Positions 12,996-14,096 of a stretch of 14,096 nt of DNA are shown here, one piece after another. The position numbers were made by a program, and so were the translations under genes. Location of the stretch: NCBI GenBank assembly GCA_003552425.1, contig PUMC01000042.1:1-14096 (forward strand). The letters run 5' to 3'. Each line of letters opens with the position of its first letter. The first letter of the stretch is position 1. This DNA comes from Candidatus Acetothermia bacterium (lineage in GTDB: Bacteria > Bipolaricaulota > Bipolaricaulia > Bipolaricaulales > Bipolaricaulaceae). Under the pieces are notes generated by a model. The model did not search any database and was not told the origin of the DNA. It was given only the letters and a program-made list of their open reading frames with translations.

Positions 12996-14014
12996 GAAGG
13001 GATCCTGATCGCATCGGGGCAATGCATGGAGCGGGAGGCGAGGTCATGGGGCGTTTGCTGGTGGAGCGCATCTTGCCCGCCTTCTCGCTGCGGTCTGCAG
13101 GTGAGGTGGGTCTGGACGCTCTGGACGATGGCGCTTCGTTGACCCTCCCTTCCGGACAACTCGTGATCACCACGGATGCCCACGTGGTGACCCCCCTGTT
13201 CTTCCCCGGCGGGGACATCGGGCGCCTGGCGGCGTGCGGTACCGTCAACGACCTGGCGGTGATGGGGGCGTGTCCCCTGGCTTGTACGTTGGCCATGGTC
13301 TTGGAGGAGGGCTTCCCGCTCGACCAGCTGGACGCGATCTTGCTCTCGTGCGCACACGTGCTCAAGGAAACGGGGACCGCGCTGGTGGCCGGTGATACGA
13401 AGGTGATGGGCCAGGGAGAACTCGACGGCGCCGTGCTGACGATGACGGGGGTCGGCGTGGCCCGGCGCGTTGTGAGCGATGCGGGACTCCGTCCAGGCGA
13501 TGCCGTCTTGGTGAGCGGGCCGGTGGGGGACCACGGGATGGCGTTGATGGCTGCCCGGGAGGAGTTCCGCCTGCAAAGCGATCTCCAGTCCGATGTGGCG
13601 CCACTGTGGCCGCTCATCGCTCCGGTTCTCGAAACCCTGACGATAACGTCCATGAAGGACCCCACGCGCGGGGGGCTCGCGGCAGCGATCAACGAGATGG
13701 CGCGGAAGGCCGGGGTGGGTGTGGAACTTTTTGAGGAGGACATCCCGGTACGGCCGCAGGTACGCGCCATAGCGGATCTTCTGGGGCTTGACCCCCTGCA
13801 GGCTGCGTGTGAGGGGCGCGCTGTGTTGACGGTAGCTGCGGATGACGCCGAGCTGGCGCTTCAGCAGTTACGGGAGCATCCGCTGGGACGTGAGGCGGCG
13901 ATCATCGGCCGGGTCACCGTGGAGCGGCCGGGGCGTGTGGTGCTCCGCACAGCCGTGGGAGGGCGCAGGCTTCTGGAGATGCCCCTCGGCGACCCACTCC
14001 CGCGCATCTGTTAG
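12992..14014 (+). CDS. hypE: [NiFe]-hydrogenase maturation protein HypE (340 aa)
   Basis: ATP-dependent dehydratase of the PurM/AIRS superfamily that turns a carbamoyl group on its C-terminal cysteine into thiocyanate, the source of cyanide for the hydrogenase iron. Features: HGAGGEVM (12-19), VITTDAHVVTPLFFPGGDIGRLAACGTVNDLAVMGA (about 58-93), DPTRGGLAAAINEMA and the essential C-terminal PRIC (Cys340). TTG 12992 is chosen because it overlaps the hypD TGA (TTGA), has GGGAGG eight bases before it, and gives the short N-terminal lead normally found before HGAGG. ATG 13022 (330 aa) would leave only one residue before that motif. The open frame back to 12881 is a hypD shadow. The partner HypF, needed to load the carbamoyl group, and HypA/HypB are not in the window. 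Confidence 0.95.
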   Translation: MRRDPDRIGAMHGAGGEVMGRLLVERILPAFSLRSAGEVGLDALDDGASLTLPSGQLVITTDAHVVTPLFFPGGDIGRLAACGTVNDLAVMGACPLACTLAMVLEEGFPLDQLDAILLSCAHVLKETGTALVAGDTKVMGQGELDGAVLTMTGVGVARRVVSDAGLRPGDAVLVSGPVGDHGMALMAAREEFRLQSDLQSDVAPLWPLIAPVLETLTITSMKDPTRGGLAAAINEMARKAGVGVELFEEDIPVRPQVRAIADLLGLDPLQAACEGRAVLTVAADDAELALQQLREHPLGREAAIIGRVTVERPGRVVLRTAVGGRRLLEMPLGDPLPRIC

Positions 14015-14096
14015 ACCATCGATCGCGTCCATACCCCTCGCCCGGCGCTGAGCAAGGCGACGGCAGCACCACGGGCGCTGTCCTACGCACGCTTAA

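Noticed and set aside
12674..13576. 300-codon minus-strand open frame across hypD and hypE
   Set aside because: Shadow of two well-recognised genes; composition dominated by Arg, His, Gln and Pro with no domain.
14011..14085. Possible 3' end of a minus-strand gene after hypE
   Set aside because: One minus-strand frame reads plausibly (ARGAAVALLSAGRG) up to a TAA, but an in-frame TAG at 14083-14085 limits it to 23 codons without a start.
1..14096. CRISPR arrays, tRNA or rRNA genes, insertion sequences
   Set aside because: No regularly spaced direct repeats, no cloverleaf or rRNA-like stretch and no transposase-like frame were seen on either strand.

Overview
The window is GC-rich, gene-dense bacterial DNA. 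It holds ten protein-coding genes that I can support (the first is cut by the left edge), plus one very small doubtful leader ORF. Three features point to an anaerobe: a complete hypC-hypD-hypE set for [NiFe]-hydrogenase maturation, a large oxygen-sensitive type of iron-sulfur ATPase/dehydratase-like pair, and a family III CoA-transferase. The species cannot be fixed from sequence alone. A deep-branching anaerobic lineage, for example Bipolaricaulota/Acetothermia or a Firmicutes/Synergistetes relative, would fit, but that is a guess. No rRNA, tRNA, CRISPR array, insertion sequence or phage gene is visible.

Layout. 1-515 (+): the C-terminal part of a uridine-kinase-like protein. 530-1546 (-): a patatin-like phospholipase. 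1547-1830: a divergent intergenic region with a 12-bp inverted repeat. 1831-3297 (+): a membrane-anchored M20 metallopeptidase. 3306-4472 (-): a CaiB/BaiF (family III) CoA-transferase. 4473-4535: a short control region with a -10 box, a palindrome and a hairpin. 4536-8728 (-): two genes overlapping by ATGA, a tandem two-domain ATPase (activase) and an 821-residue DUF2229/HgdB-like protein. These look like one long fused protein family split in two. 8779-8964 (-): a 61-residue protein with two membrane segments. 8974-10695 (-): adenine deaminase. 10696-10879: a divergent intergenic region. 10880-11662 (+): an ElyC/YdcF-type envelope protein. 11684-14014 (+): hypC, hypD and hypE, with overlaps or tight coupling. 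14015-14096 holds nothing I can assign.

How the parts may work together. The activase pair probably uses ATP hydrolysis to push electrons to very low potential into an iron-sulfur protein, as in 2-hydroxyacyl-CoA dehydratases and double-cubane reductases; its substrate is unknown. The neighbouring family III CoA-transferase is the enzyme type that loads CoA onto substrates of such dehydratases in amino-acid fermenters, so a functional link is possible but not shown. HypC, HypD and HypE build and carry the Fe(CN)2CO unit of [NiFe] hydrogenases; the hydrogenase genes are not in this window. Adenine deaminase is purine salvage. The most unusual structural points are the split tandem activase system and a repeated pattern of TAnnCT boxes placed 6-10 bases before start codons that lack a Shine-Dalgarno sequence. 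That pattern suggests leaderless transcripts.
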